From positions 1-14,120 of the forward strand of contig CAADSF010000260.1 in NCBI GenBank assembly GCA_900751035.1: 14,120 bases of DNA, written 5' to 3'. Below are positions 1-7,338 of this stretch, piece after piece. The notes under the pieces are model-generated. The model was not told where the DNA came from, searched no databases, and was given only the letters and a program-made list of their open reading frames with translations. Source of the DNA: an uncultured Oscillospiraceae bacterium (GTDB lineage: Bacteria > Bacillota > Clostridia > Oscillospirales > Oscillospiraceae). The position numbers were made by a program, and so were the translations under genes. Positions within the stretch are counted from its first letter, which is position 1. Every line of letters starts with the position of its first letter.

Positions 1-1571
1 CGCAGCAGATTGGTTCGGGCGACGAGCTTGGACTTGCGCGGGTACGGGATGCACTGCATCGCGGTGTTCACTGCCTCGCGGTTTCCCACGAGGATCACCT
101 CCCTCCCCGCCCGCGAGATCGCGGTGTAAAGCAGATTGCGATACAGCATTTTTGCAGTCGCCATGCTCACCGGCATGAGAATGGTGTCATACTGGCTGCC
201 CTGACTTTTGTGCACGGTCAGCGCATAGGCGAGCGCAAGCTGCGGAGGGGGCGCTTCGTCCTTGCCTGCGCCGCAGTCCCCCTGCACACGGTCGATCTGC
301 CAGGACTTTAACGTGCCTCTGACCGAAAGCACAGCGACGCGGTGGGGCTTCTTCCCGCGAATATACAGCACGCCGACATCGCCGTTGCAGATGTTGTAAT
401 AGGAGTTGTTCTGCGTAACGATGACACGGTCGCCGTCACGGAATGCTCCCCATGTCTGCTTTCCCGCTGTCAGCGGGTTGACTTCATTCTGCAAACGCGT
501 GTTGAGCGCCTGCACCGAAAAGTCGGTTTTTGTCTTCACCGGCGAGAGGACCTGAATGCTCTCGCCCGCCCGGTAACGCCGCGCCGCCTCCTCGCACAAA
601 AGATCGGGAATGATCTTACTATCCGCGGAAAGCAGACGAAAGCTGTCATCCCATTGCAGTTCCCGCTCATCGCTCAGCTTTGGGAAGGCTGCGACGTTCT
701 GCCGCAGCGCCGCGGCAGCCGCGCTTTGACGGTACTGCTGCTCCAGAAAGATCGAGGGGACGCCGAGCTTCAGAAGGTCGGAAAGGACATTCCCTGCCCC
801 CACGGACAGCAGCTGATTCGGATCGCCGAGCAGGACGACACGGCAATTCCTGCGAACACGGTTCAGGATACCGGCGAGCATCTCCAGCGACACCATCGAC
901 GCCTCGTCGACAACGACCAGTCCGGTGCGGATCCAGCAAACGGCGTCCAGAAAGTTTGCATCCGGGACCTTCCCCAGTGCGCCGTGGACCGTGCGCGCCT
1001 CGATCCCGGTGCGCTCGGTGAGGTTGCGCGCAGCCTTGCCGGTCGGGGCGGCGAGCACATATGCCTCGGAACTGTCAACGCTCCCTCTGAAACAGTGTAC
1101 AATGGCTTCAATGAGCGTGGTCTTGCCGCTGCCGGCGCCGCCGAGGATGACGGCGAGGCGGCTGTTCAGCGCCAGACCGATCGCCTTGCGCTGCTGCTTG
1201 CTGAGAAGTATGTCCCCGGCGCGGAGCTCCTTCGGGATCTCCATGACCGGCAAAGCCGGGTCTTTAAGGATGTAAGCGAGCTGCTCCGCCGTAGTCACCT
1301 CATATTCCCATGTCCGCTGAGCATACAGATGACACCCCTCCTGATGGAGGAAGGCGGCTTGCAGCAGGAGAGATTTATCCGTGTAGAATTGCTGTTTGGT
1401 GAGGTCAGGTCTCACCGTCTTGCTGACGCGGAACAGGCTCTCATCCGTGCAGTAGGCATCCCCATTCTTGCCGATGGTATCCATGGCAGTGAGGATGTAC
1501 TTTCCGTTTTCCTTGATCTCCCACTTTTCCTCGTCTGTAAAGGCCTTCGCCGTGGCGGGCTTCTTATCCAT
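1..1571 (-). CDS. RecD-like superfamily 1 DNA helicase, 3' end outside the window
   Basis: The reverse strand is open for 523 codons from ATG at 1571 to the left edge, so the C-terminus is missing. It encodes an ATP-dependent SF1 helicase of the RecD/TraA type. Visible motifs are Walker A GGAGSGKT (residues 144-151), a PTGKAA motif near 176-181, Walker B VVVDEAS (219-225), GDPNQL (249-254), QQYRQSA (278-284), LTVHKSQG (451-458) and YTAISRA (482-488). The region before Walker A is only about 140 residues, much shorter than the N-terminal part of full RecD2, so this is probably an element-borne short form. AAAGGAAA lies about 7 nt before the ATG. The gene starts 20 bp after the integrase stop, so it is very likely co-transcribed with xis and int. 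A role in processing element DNA is inference. Plus-strand ORFs over this span are antisense shadows. Confidence 0.93.
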   Translation of the reverse strand, partial: MDKKPATAKAFTDEEKWEIKENGKYILTAMDTIGKNGDAYCTDESLFRVSKTVRPDLTKQQFYTDKSLLLQAAFLHQEGCHLYAQRTWEYEVTTAEQLAYILKDPALPVMEIPKELRAGDILLSKQQRKAIGLALNSRLAVILGGAGSGKTTLIEAIVHCFRGSVDSSEAYVLAAPTGKAARNLTERTGIEARTVHGALGKVPDANFLDAVCWIRTGLVVVDEASMVSLEMLAGILNRVRRNCRVVLLGDPNQLLSVGAGNVLSDLLKLGVPSIFLEQQYRQSAAAAALRQNVAAFPKLSDERELQWDDSFRLLSADSKIIPDLLCEEAARRYRAGESIQVLSPVKTKTDFSVQALNTRLQNEVNPLTAGKQTWGAFRDGDRVIVTQNNSYYNICNGDVGVLYIRGKKPHRVAVLSVRGTLKSWQIDRVQGDCGAGKDEAPPPQLALAYALTVHKSQGSQYDTILMPVSMATAKMLYRNLLYTAISRAGREVILVGNREAVNTAMQCIPYPRKSKLVARTNLL

Positions 1572-1591
1572 ATGGTTTCCTTTCCGGCGGT

Positions 1592-2707
1592 TCAGGGATC
1601 CGCCTTGGCGTTGAGCGCCTCGACCGCTTTGGCGAGCGCAGGCGCAGACTGATGCAGATAGCCCTCGGTCGTTTTAATGTCTGCGTGTCCCGTGAGCGCC
1701 GCAATGGTCTCCATGGGAACGCCGCCTGCCTGCAGCATCGTCACATAGGTGTGGCGGCAGCAATGCGGCGAAAGCGGCCGCACCTGACCGACATTTTTCA
1801 GCGCCGTGTAGAATCGCCGGCGGAAGGAACCGATGCCATAGAGCGGGGCCTCACCGGGGCAGGTCCAGACATAGGGTGCGCCGCTGTGCTCTCGAAGATA
1901 CCGAACGTAGGGGCGAAACTGTTCCGGGATCGGAATGACACGACGGCTGCGGGCGCTCTTGGGCGGCCCGAGCTGCGGCACGCCGTTCACCATCTTCACG
2001 GCATATTCGACACGGATCACAGAGCCGTCCTCGCTGATGTCCCCGGGGCGCAGTGCCAGCAGCTCCTGCACGCGCATCCCGTTGCACAAAAGCGTGCGGA
2101 TGCTGTTGCCGAGCAGATCGTCCGGCAGCGCCCCTATCAGCCGGGAGACTTCCCTTTCCGTGAACGCGTCCTTTTCCTTATGCTCTCCGCGAAAGCCGTT
2201 CTGCTTGCTGCGCACGGTCTTGGTCTTGCGCGCAGGATTGCGGAGAACCAATCCGTTGCTGTCAGCGGCATCGAAGATCTGGATGAGCATGGCGCGGCAT
2301 TTGCGGATCATCGAAAGCGAGTAGCCGTCGGCACTCAGCTTGTCCAGAAAACGGTTGATGTGGATGGGAAGGATCTCCGCGAGCGGCTGATCGCCAAAGC
2401 CTTTTTTCAGCGCCTTGAGCGTGTACTGATAACTGGAATAGGTCGAGGGCTGCACCTCGCTCTTGTAGTCGACGTACCAGGTGTCTGCCCAGTCGGAAAA
2501 GCACATCTTCTTGTCGATGCGTGCCCCGGATTCCATTTCGGCTCGGTATGCGCGGAGCATATCGAGCACCCCGGCGCGCGTCTTGGCTGTGAAACGGACG
2601 ATGTGCCTCTTCCCTTCCGGCGTGTAGCCGTCCATAATTTCTCCGCGCCAGCTGCCGCTTTTTGTTTTGCGGATGCAGCCCTCACCGTTTGAGCGTTTTC
2701 CCGCCAT
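1592..2707 (-). CDS. int: Tyrosine recombinase / integrase
   Basis: A 371-residue phage/ICE-type integrase that would catalyse site-specific recombination of the element with the chromosome. The N-terminal arm-binding region (about 1-60, GEGCIRK...GSWRG) and a SAM-like core-binding domain (about 68-155) precede the catalytic domain. The active-site set is complete: R212 in CNGMR, K250 in GPPKSARSRR, H315 and R318 in SPHCCRHT, H341 in LTGHADIKTT and nucleophile Y350 in TEGYLHQ. I chose ATG at 2707 (MAGKRSNGEG), the usual family N-terminus. AGGGGAT lies about 9 nt upstream, and the 38 residues of the longer open frame overlap the excisionase gene. It follows xis by 14 bp and precedes the RecD-like helicase by 20 bp. 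It is not the last gene of its operon, which is unusual for ICE integrases. Confidence 0.95.
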   Translation of the reverse strand: MAGKRSNGEGCIRKTKSGSWRGEIMDGYTPEGKRHIVRFTAKTRAGVLDMLRAYRAEMESGARIDKKMCFSDWADTWYVDYKSEVQPSTYSSYQYTLKALKKGFGDQPLAEILPIHINRFLDKLSADGYSLSMIRKCRAMLIQIFDAADSNGLVLRNPARKTKTVRSKQNGFRGEHKEKDAFTEREVSRLIGALPDDLLGNSIRTLLCNGMRVQELLALRPGDISEDGSVIRVEYAVKMVNGVPQLGPPKSARSRRVIPIPEQFRPYVRYLREHSGAPYVWTCPGEAPLYGIGSFRRRFYTALKNVGQVRPLSPHCCRHTYVTMLQAGGVPMETIAALTGHADIKTTEGYLHQSAPALAKAVEALNAKADP

Positions 2708-2721
2708 GATACCGCATCCCC

Positions 2722-2937
2722 TTACGCGCCCGGCATCAGGCCGCCGGGCAGAAGAGTTCTCGTCTCGATCCACGCAAGGAAGGAATCCTTGGGGATGCGA
2801 ATGCTGCCGTCGAAACGGCAAATCGGAAAGGCATTGCGGTGCGCCAGTTCATACGCCTTGGACTGGCTGATGTTGAGGTAATCCTTGACCTCGTTGATGG
2901 TGAGATAATCGTGGCGGAGCTGCTTCATTTCGTTCAT
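2722..2937 (-). CDS. xis: Excisionase-like helix-turn-helix protein
   Basis: A 71-residue DNA-binding protein of the MerR-like/HTH_17 excisionase type. The winged-helix core is LTINEVKDYLNISQSKAYEL (about 13-32), followed by the wing and second helix with FPICRFDGSIRIPKDSFLAWI. Such proteins bind the element ends and steer the integrase towards excision. The start at 2937 (MNEMKQ) is supported by AAGGAGGA about 8 nt upstream; a longer reading from 2967 would place that Shine-Dalgarno sequence inside the gene. It is the first gene of the xis-int-helicase operon, with the integrase ribosome binding site overlapping its 3' end. A terminator-like hairpin lies just upstream of its ribosome binding site, suggesting control by attenuation. 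Confidence 0.9.
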   Translation of the reverse strand: MNEMKQLRHDYLTINEVKDYLNISQSKAYELAHRNAFPICRFDGSIRIPKDSFLAWIETRTLLPGGLMPGA

Positions 2938-2965
2938 GATGGAATCCTCCTTAAATAATGCAGTC

Positions 2966-3000
2966 AAAAAGCGCTATGCAGGCCGGTACCCGCATAGCGC
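2966..3000 (-). terminator. Terminator-like hairpin in the xis leader
   Basis: The arms GCGCTATGC (2971-2979) and GCATAGCGC (2992-3000) form a perfect 9-bp stem, followed on the minus strand by five T (2966-2970). It lies between the leader promoter and the excisionase ribosome binding site, only about 20 nt from the latter. It would therefore stop the operon before it starts unless anti-terminated or disrupted. The stop codon of the 17-codon leader ORF falls inside its first arm on the transcript's 3' side. Confidence 0.7.
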
Positions 3001-3027
3001 TTTGCTACATTCATAAGGAGACCCCAT
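2974..3027 (-). CDS. Possible 17-residue leader peptide before xis
   Basis: The minus-strand leader contains ATG at 3027 and an 18-codon frame (MGSPYECSKALCGYRPA, then TAG at 2974-2976). GGGGGAG lies about 10 nt upstream. The upstream GGGG can also pair with CCCC (3041-3054 region, CCCC-GTTTT-GGGG), which would hide this ribosome binding site. The frame runs through the loop and into the far arm of the terminator-like hairpin, so a translating ribosome would open that hairpin. This is the geometry of translational attenuators such as the tet(M) leader, but no known peptide is recognised. It may be a chance ORF. Confidence 0.35.
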   Translation of the reverse strand: MGSPYECSKALCGYRPA

Positions 3028-3054
3028 TCTGCCGCCGCTCCCCCAAAACGGGGC

Positions 3055-3083
3055 TTGCGCGACGGCTCAGAAATGGGTATAAT
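3055..3083 (+). promoter_or_regulatory. Sigma-A-type promoter for the antisense RNA
   Basis: TTGCGC (3055-3060), a spacer of exactly 17 bp and a perfect TATAAT (3078-3083) read on the plus strand. Transcription would start at about 3090, the first base of the outer stem of the folded RNA described next. No plus-strand gene starts nearby; the next is at 3351, beyond a terminator. Confidence 0.6.
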
Positions 3084-3089
3084 ACCCCC

Positions 3090-3176
3090 GTAGCGTAGTT
3101 TCACTACTGTGCCGGTGCCTGAGTCACCTGTGCAGGCACGTGGGAGGGTTCAGCTCTCACGTGCTGCTACTTTTTA
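3090..3176 (+). ncRNA. Candidate folded RNA of about 87 nt, antisense to the xis leader
   Basis: From the predicted start at 3090 the sequence folds by eye into a closed multi-branch structure. The outer stem is GTAGC (3090-3094) with GCTAC (3166-3170). Inside are hairpin 1 GTAGT/ACTAC (3095-3107), hairpin 2 GTGCCTG/CAGGCAC (3115-3139) and hairpin 3 GTGGGAG/CTCTCAC (3140-3160, one G-T pair). Hairpin 3 can lengthen to CACGTG/CACGTG (3137-3163) by competing with hairpin 2. TTTTT (3171-3175) follows the outer stem directly, as in an intrinsic terminator. The whole RNA is complementary to the first ~90 nt of the excisionase leader. I do not recognise a described RNA family. Confidence 0.55.
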
Positions 3177-3186
3177 ACTTGGGTAT

Positions 3187-3215
3187 AGTATAGCGTACAT
3201 GTTCCCATGTGTCAA
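3187..3215 (-). promoter_or_regulatory. Promoter of the xis-int-helicase operon
   Basis: On the minus strand TTGACA (3210-3215), a 17-bp spacer and TATACT (3187-3192) form a near-consensus vegetative promoter. The transcript would start at about 3180 and run about 243 nt to the excisionase ATG, through the region antisense to the plus-strand RNA, the leader ORF and the terminator-like hairpin. Confidence 0.75.
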
Positions 3216-3350
3216 GCGCGTTCTCAATATATTTTTGATGTGAAATGATTCTTTTGTTTTGCTATTTTTGCTGCTACAGATTTAAAGCATCCTGATCGGC
3301 GCAGGAAACAGATATAGATACTAACTGTTGGAAAGGTCGGTGCAAGAGAA

Positions 3351-3557
3351 ATGCCGGATAAAAAACCGCTGTCCGAAGCTAGAAAAAAAGCCAATGCCAA
3401 ATATCTTTCCAAATTTGCCGAGATGCGCATCCGGCTTGAGCCGGATTACTATGAAGAGATAAAGCGCCATGCTGAATCAATGGGAGAAAGTGGCGCTGCC
3501 TTTGCAAAGCGCGCCATCGCCGAGACCATGGAGCGCGACAAGCACAGCGACAAATGA
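3351..3557 (+). CDS. Small ribbon-helix-helix (Arc/CopG-like) protein of mobile elements
   Basis: A 68-residue protein. It has a basic N-terminal tail (KKPLSEARKKANAKYLSKF), a strand-like AEMRIRLEP and two helices (DYYEEIKRHAESMGE and SGAAFAKRAIAETMER), the layout of ribbon-helix-helix DNA-binding proteins. Near-identical small proteins commonly accompany integrase/excisionase genes in Firmicute ICEs and phages (recalled from memory). It probably binds element DNA as a dimer and represses transcription or acts at the ends; the exact role is unknown. Only GGAAAGG about 14 nt before the ATG resembles a ribosome binding site, so translation may be weak. It is divergent from the xis operon and ends in the terminator hairpin at 3574-3607. 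Confidence 0.8.
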   Translation: MPDKKPLSEARKKANAKYLSKFAEMRIRLEPDYYEEIKRHAESMGESGAAFAKRAIAETMERDKHSDK

Positions 3558-3573
3558 CCATATCCTATCATAG

Positions 3574-3615
3574 CGTAAGGGAGACTCACGAGGGAGTCTC
3601 CCTTACGTTTATTTT
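3574..3615 (+). terminator. Strong intrinsic terminator after the RHH gene
   Basis: A perfect 14-bp inverted repeat, CGTAAGGGAGACTC (3574-3587) and GAGTCTCCCTTACG (3594-3607), with a 6-base loop, is followed by TTTATTTT on the plus strand. It ends the RHH transcript. The stop codon of the truncated polyvalent gene from the other strand lies inside its stem, so the hairpin also marks the junction between two DNA blocks. Confidence 0.85.
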
Positions 3616-5841
3616 AAGCGTATTGCTGTCGCGGAAGGTGGATTCCTGCGCTTCCTTGATGGCGTATAACCTCGCCTTATCTACAAACGAACCGTTGCGG
3701 CTTTGCCACTCCGCGCTGCTGAACTGCTCCGCCGTTACCTGATGAGCTTTCAGATACCCCGCCAGCGCATTGGCGTATGCTCCCTTGGAGAAGATGACGT
3801 CGCCCTGTTCCATTGCCCAGTTGGTCGCCCTGCGGTAGCCTTCCAAGCCTTTCGCCGCCGTGTCCGTTGTGATGCGCGCCGCTCTCACGAATGGATTGCT
3901 CGATTCCGTCGTGCCCCAGTCTCCGTTATTTTTGAAGATGGTGCGTTTATTCTCCACGCCGCGCAGGAATGCGTCGCTGTCGCCGCCCTCGTGGTATTTG
4001 CCCTCGCCGAGCGCTACGGTCTGCACGTTCTTGAAGTCCGCCTTTGCAGCGTCACGCAGTTCTTTACCAAGGGCAAACGACTTGGTGCGCTCAAACTTTC
4101 CGCCGCTCGCGTGATAGGCGATGGATTCGAGAGCAGTGGCGATACCGCCCTTGGCGCGCTGTACCGCCTGCATACCGAGTTGCCGACAATATTTCGCCCC
4201 TGCGTCTTGAAGTTGCCGAGCATATTCACATACCGCCACGCCGTCCACTTGTCAAGCAGGGTGGAGGGGATCTGATCGGCGACGTCCTGCTGGATATCTT
4301 CGATGATCTTGTCGCGCGCTGCGTCGTCCTGCGCGTCAAGATACCGCTGCGCAAGCTCCTTGTCAAGATGCAGCCCGTCCGTAATGCCAAGCCGTTCGGC
4401 AAGATTGCGAATGTTCTGTTCCATCATGTAAAGGCGGTTCGATGGGGTCAGCGTTTTCATGATGCGCGCCGCCTGCAAGCCGCGCGCACTGTTGCGCACC
4501 GCTGTCGCATAGTCGGAAAGCACGCTGAGGGCAAGCCCTGTGTCGCCGGAATTGACGGCATAGTTATAGAGCAGCGCGCCCGTTGCGGTGATGCTGTCTC
4601 CGGCCTTGCCCGCGCGCACGTCGCTTGTCCAGTCGGCAAGCGCCCGCGACCATCCCTTTTCAGAGATACGCGCGGTCGCCCGCTGCGTCACGTCGTTGTT
4701 GCTGACGGGAATAAACGAAAACCCGCCCTTCAGCGTCTCGTTTTCGATCAGCGGGACGAATTCGTCCGGCGTGACCTGTGCGCCCTTTGCCGTCACAACG
4801 GTCTGCGAAACGCGGTCTTCGCCGTTGGTCGAGCGCGGGGCATCGTCCGGGCGAACAGGATTCTCGCCACCCGGCAGCGTGCCGTACTCATTTTGCGCCG
4901 CTGTAAACGGGTCGAATCCGGCGTTAGCCGCACCCAATCCGTCATTCGGCGCATAATTCCCGCCGCGCTGCATATCCTCTCCCTTGACACCACCGTTCCC
5001 CTGTGTTACAGTGGGGGTCAAGAGATACTGGTGCTTGCACCGTATCCGTTGAAGCGTCTCCGCTTGCTACGTGGTCGAGGTCACCCGAAAGGGCAGAAGT
5101 CCCGTCTGATGCAAGCGAGGGCGCTTCTTTGCTTTCAAAGAGCACATTCCCGTTCGCGTCCACGACCTCATGCACATAATACCGGCTGCTCGCGCTGTCC
5201 TTCGTCACGATCACGCCGAGATAATCCGTCGCGCCCTTGTAGTCAATGGGCGCGGCGAAAATATAGGTGTCGTAGTTGCAGCCCTTCCAGTTGGCTTCAT
5301 GCGCGATTTCCTGACCGTTTCGGATGATATCGGGGACGGCGGCAAAGGCGTCGATTTTCACCTGACCGATGCCGTGCCCGATCATGCTGTTTTTGATTCG
5401 GCTCTTGGAAAACAGCACGTCACCAAAGCCCGGGCGGTTGACCTTGTTGCCGAACGAGTTTGCAAAAGCCTGCAAGCGCTCGACAATCTTGCCGCCGACC
5501 GGGATCTCTGCGCCCGTGATGCGCGCGACCGGCTGCTCATCGCGCAGCACAGAAAGGAAATCCCTCATCCTGCCGACGAGACCATTCCCCTGATTATCCG
5601 CCGCAGGCGCGCTCCGCGTTCCCTCTGCGGAGCTTTCCACCTCTGGCGTGAAATTACCCTCTACCTCCGCCTGACGCGCTCCTGCGTCAACGTTCGGCGT
5701 TTCCGTGCCGTTTCTGTTCTGCACCATCCCCACGCCGCTGCCGATAAGACCGAGTGCGCCGCCGACAAGACCGTCGTACAGCACTTCGGACAGTTCCAGT
5801 TCGCTGTAGTTCATCAGTGCGTCAGATCGTCCGGCAAACAT
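3586..5841 (-). pseudogene. Phage/ICE polyvalent protein gene (LPD3/PBECR nuclease-like domain), two frameshifts, 3' truncated
   Basis: Three open stretches in different minus frames join into one protein of about 750 residues. The first begins at ATG 5841 (MFAGRSD) behind GGAGGG. It has a hydrophobic glycine-rich segment (about 20-40), a polar linker and a domain at about 105-235 with SMIGHGIGQVKIDAF, HEANWKG, YDTYIFAAPI and RYYVHEVV, typical of the LPD3/PBECR (barnase-EndoU-colicin-RelE fold) domains of polyvalent proteins. The frame changes at a C5 run (5013-5017); dropping one C restores continuity. A second change lies near 4187, after LGNFKTQGRNIVGN, a motif typical of large Firmicute phage virion-associated proteins. 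The last part, ending KEAQESTFRDSNTL, stops abruptly in the RHH terminator. Such proteins are thought to enter the host with the DNA. Relatives are usually far longer, so the 5' end may also be missing. Confidence 0.75.
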
Positions 5842-5857
5842 GGCGATCCCTCCGTTT

Positions 5858-5868
5858 TTCTCCCTTAT
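5858..5868. repeat. Left copy of the IS target-site duplication
   Basis: TTCTCCCTTAT here is repeated exactly at 7411-7421, directly outside both ends of the insertion sequence. A duplication of 11 bp suits IS4-type elements, which make long duplications. It lies 17 bp upstream of the start codon of the polyvalent gene. Confidence 0.75.
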
Positions 5869-5954
5869 CAGCCATGAGCAAAGCGCAAGAAACGCAGTAA
5901 TTGCAATGGTTTCCGGCCATGGCTGAAGCCGAAAATCACTCAAATGGTATAGAA

Positions 5955-6018
5955 AGCGGAGCCCCTTTTTGGTAAAATTAGCTTGCAAAGAAAACCAACC
6001 GGAAAGGGGCTGGCCGCT
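5955..6018 (+). promoter_or_regulatory. Inverted repeat enclosing the transposase start
   Basis: AGCGG-A-GCCCCTTT (5955-5968) pairs with AAAGGGGC-TGG-CCGCT (6003-6018), and TTGGT (5969-5973) extends the stem with ACCAA (5994-5998). The loop holds the proposed TTG start at 5983. In IS10 and IS231 of the IS4 family, similar structures form only in read-through transcripts from outside and block transposase translation. The same role here is inference. Confidence 0.5.
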
Positions 6019-7338
6019 ATCTACCGACAGGAAATCATTCAGGATGTGACGCTGTTCACATCCCAAAGCGCCGCCATGTTTTACGACAAACTTTTCAGCA
6101 GCTTGGACTTCACGCTGCCCAGAGCGGCAACCGGGCGGCGGGGCTTCCCCAAAGAAGCCATGGTCTGTGCTTTTATCGTTATGAAATGCGAAGGCTTCAC
6201 GCAGATCACAGATTTGGTGGATTATCTGGACAACAACCGGCTCATTGCCCACTACTGCGGGTTCAACATCATGGAGCCGCTGCCGTCCTATTGGACATAT
6301 GACCGCTGCCTGCGGCAGTTGGATAACACTGGGTTAAAGTCTGTTATGGCGGATCTGGTACGGCAGCTGTATGAGCTGGGCGTGGTGGACGCCTCCTTCG
6401 TTGGCCTGGATTCCACGCCCGTCATGGCAAACACGAAGCAGAACAATCCAAAATCCTTTGCAAAAAACAAGTTCTCCAAGGAAAACCACCCGAAAAGCGA
6501 TTCGGACTGCGCCCTCGGTGTCCACTCGGCCTCCAACCAGCACAATGAGCGCCGGTATGAGTTCTACTGGGGCTACAAAAGTCATGTGCTGGTGGACTGC
6601 ATCTCCGGCCTGCCGCTCTACGAGCTGACCACACCGGGCAATGTCGCCGATTCCTCCGTCGCCGCTGATATCCTCGCGGCCGCGGATCAGACGGTTTCTT
6701 TGAAAGAATGCACCTTCCTTGCCGACAAGGGCTACGATGTGAAAAGCATCTACAATACCGTAAAAACGGTCTATGAGGGCGAGGCTTTTATTCCCCTCAA
6801 TCCACGCGGCACGAAAGATTTAAAGGCACTTCCTGCCGGTAATCCGGTCTGCGAGGCAGGGCTTGCTATGCACAAGGATGGCAAGACCACCGACAATAAT
6901 CGTACCCGGCAGAAATACTGCTGCCCGTTCCGTCAATCCAAGACCGGTGTTTGCCCTTGTAACCACAAAAACTGGAACAACGGCAAGAAAAACCGGGGCT
7001 GCACGAAATACAAGACCGTTCCAAACGATTACAGGCTTTCCATTGACAGGGAATGCCTGCGTTTTAAGCGTATCTATGCCTTGCGTACAGAGTGTGAAAG
7101 ATACAACTCCCGCTTTAAGGCGTCTGGGCAGGAACGATTATGGGTGCATAACGGAAACAGTGCGGTAAACCTCAATACGCTGGCCCACATCTCCGCTTTA
7201 GCGGTCGCGCTGGCCGCCGTTCTGCACGGCTCTCACTCCTACCGTTCTGCCAAACAGCTTCGGCGTTCCGCCTGCTCTTCCTCTTCCATACCTTTTTCAG
7301 GCGCGGGGTTTACCGCGCTATGGCTTTTGCGCCCTTGA
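5983..7338 (+). CDS. DDE transposase, IS4-like
   Basis: A 451-residue DDE_Tnp_1-type transposase. The N-terminal part (about 40-110: GRRGFPKEAMVCAFIVMKC, YLDNNRLIAHYCGFN) resembles the DUF772-like DNA-binding region of IS5/IS1182 relatives. The catalytic core shows the first Asp in FVGLDSTPV, the second Asp in FLADKGYDV and the glutamate in YALRTECERYNSRFK. The last matches the Y-2-R-3-E-6-K signature of the IS4 family exactly. Between the second Asp and the Glu is a cysteine-rich insertion (KYCCPF, VCPC, GC) that may bind a metal. The reading frame is complete. The start is uncertain: TTG at 5983 has no good ribosome binding site, and ATG at 6076 (MFYDKLF) is an alternative. Confidence 0.88.
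   Translation: MQRKPTGKGLAAIYRQEIIQDVTLFTSQSAAMFYDKLFSSLDFTLPRAATGRRGFPKEAMVCAFIVMKCEGFTQITDLVDYLDNNRLIAHYCGFNIMEPLPSYWTYDRCLRQLDNTGLKSVMADLVRQLYELGVVDASFVGLDSTPVMANTKQNNPKSFAKNKFSKENHPKSDSDCALGVHSASNQHNERRYEFYWGYKSHVLVDCISGLPLYELTTPGNVADSSVAADILAAADQTVSLKECTFLADKGYDVKSIYNTVKTVYEGEAFIPLNPRGTKDLKALPAGNPVCEAGLAMHKDGKTTDNNRTRQKYCCPFRQSKTGVCPCNHKNWNNGKKNRGCTKYKTVPNDYRLSIDRECLRFKRIYALRTECERYNSRFKASGQERLWVHNGNSAVNLNTLAHISALAVALAAVLHGSHSYRSAKQLRRSACSSSSIPFSGAGFTALWLLRP

Noticed and set aside
342..1652. Long plus-strand frames (342-1652, also 1652-2692) opposite the helicase and integrase
   Set aside because: They lie antisense to genes with complete catalytic motifs, have no family resemblance, and reflect GC-rich codon bias.
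3090..3176. tRNA gene suggested by the cloverleaf-like fold
   Set aside because: No 7-bp acceptor stem, no canonical anticodon loop and no T-loop consensus at the right place; the T-run points to a terminated small RNA instead.
4044..5327. 427-codon plus-strand frame opposite the polyvalent gene
   Set aside because: Arg/Cys/His-rich translation without motifs; the minus strand carries recognisable protein motifs over the same bases.
5842..6252. N-terminal extension of the polyvalent frame into the IS
   Set aside because: The extra 137 codons are antisense to the transposase; the ATG at 5841 with GGAGGG is the sensible remaining start.
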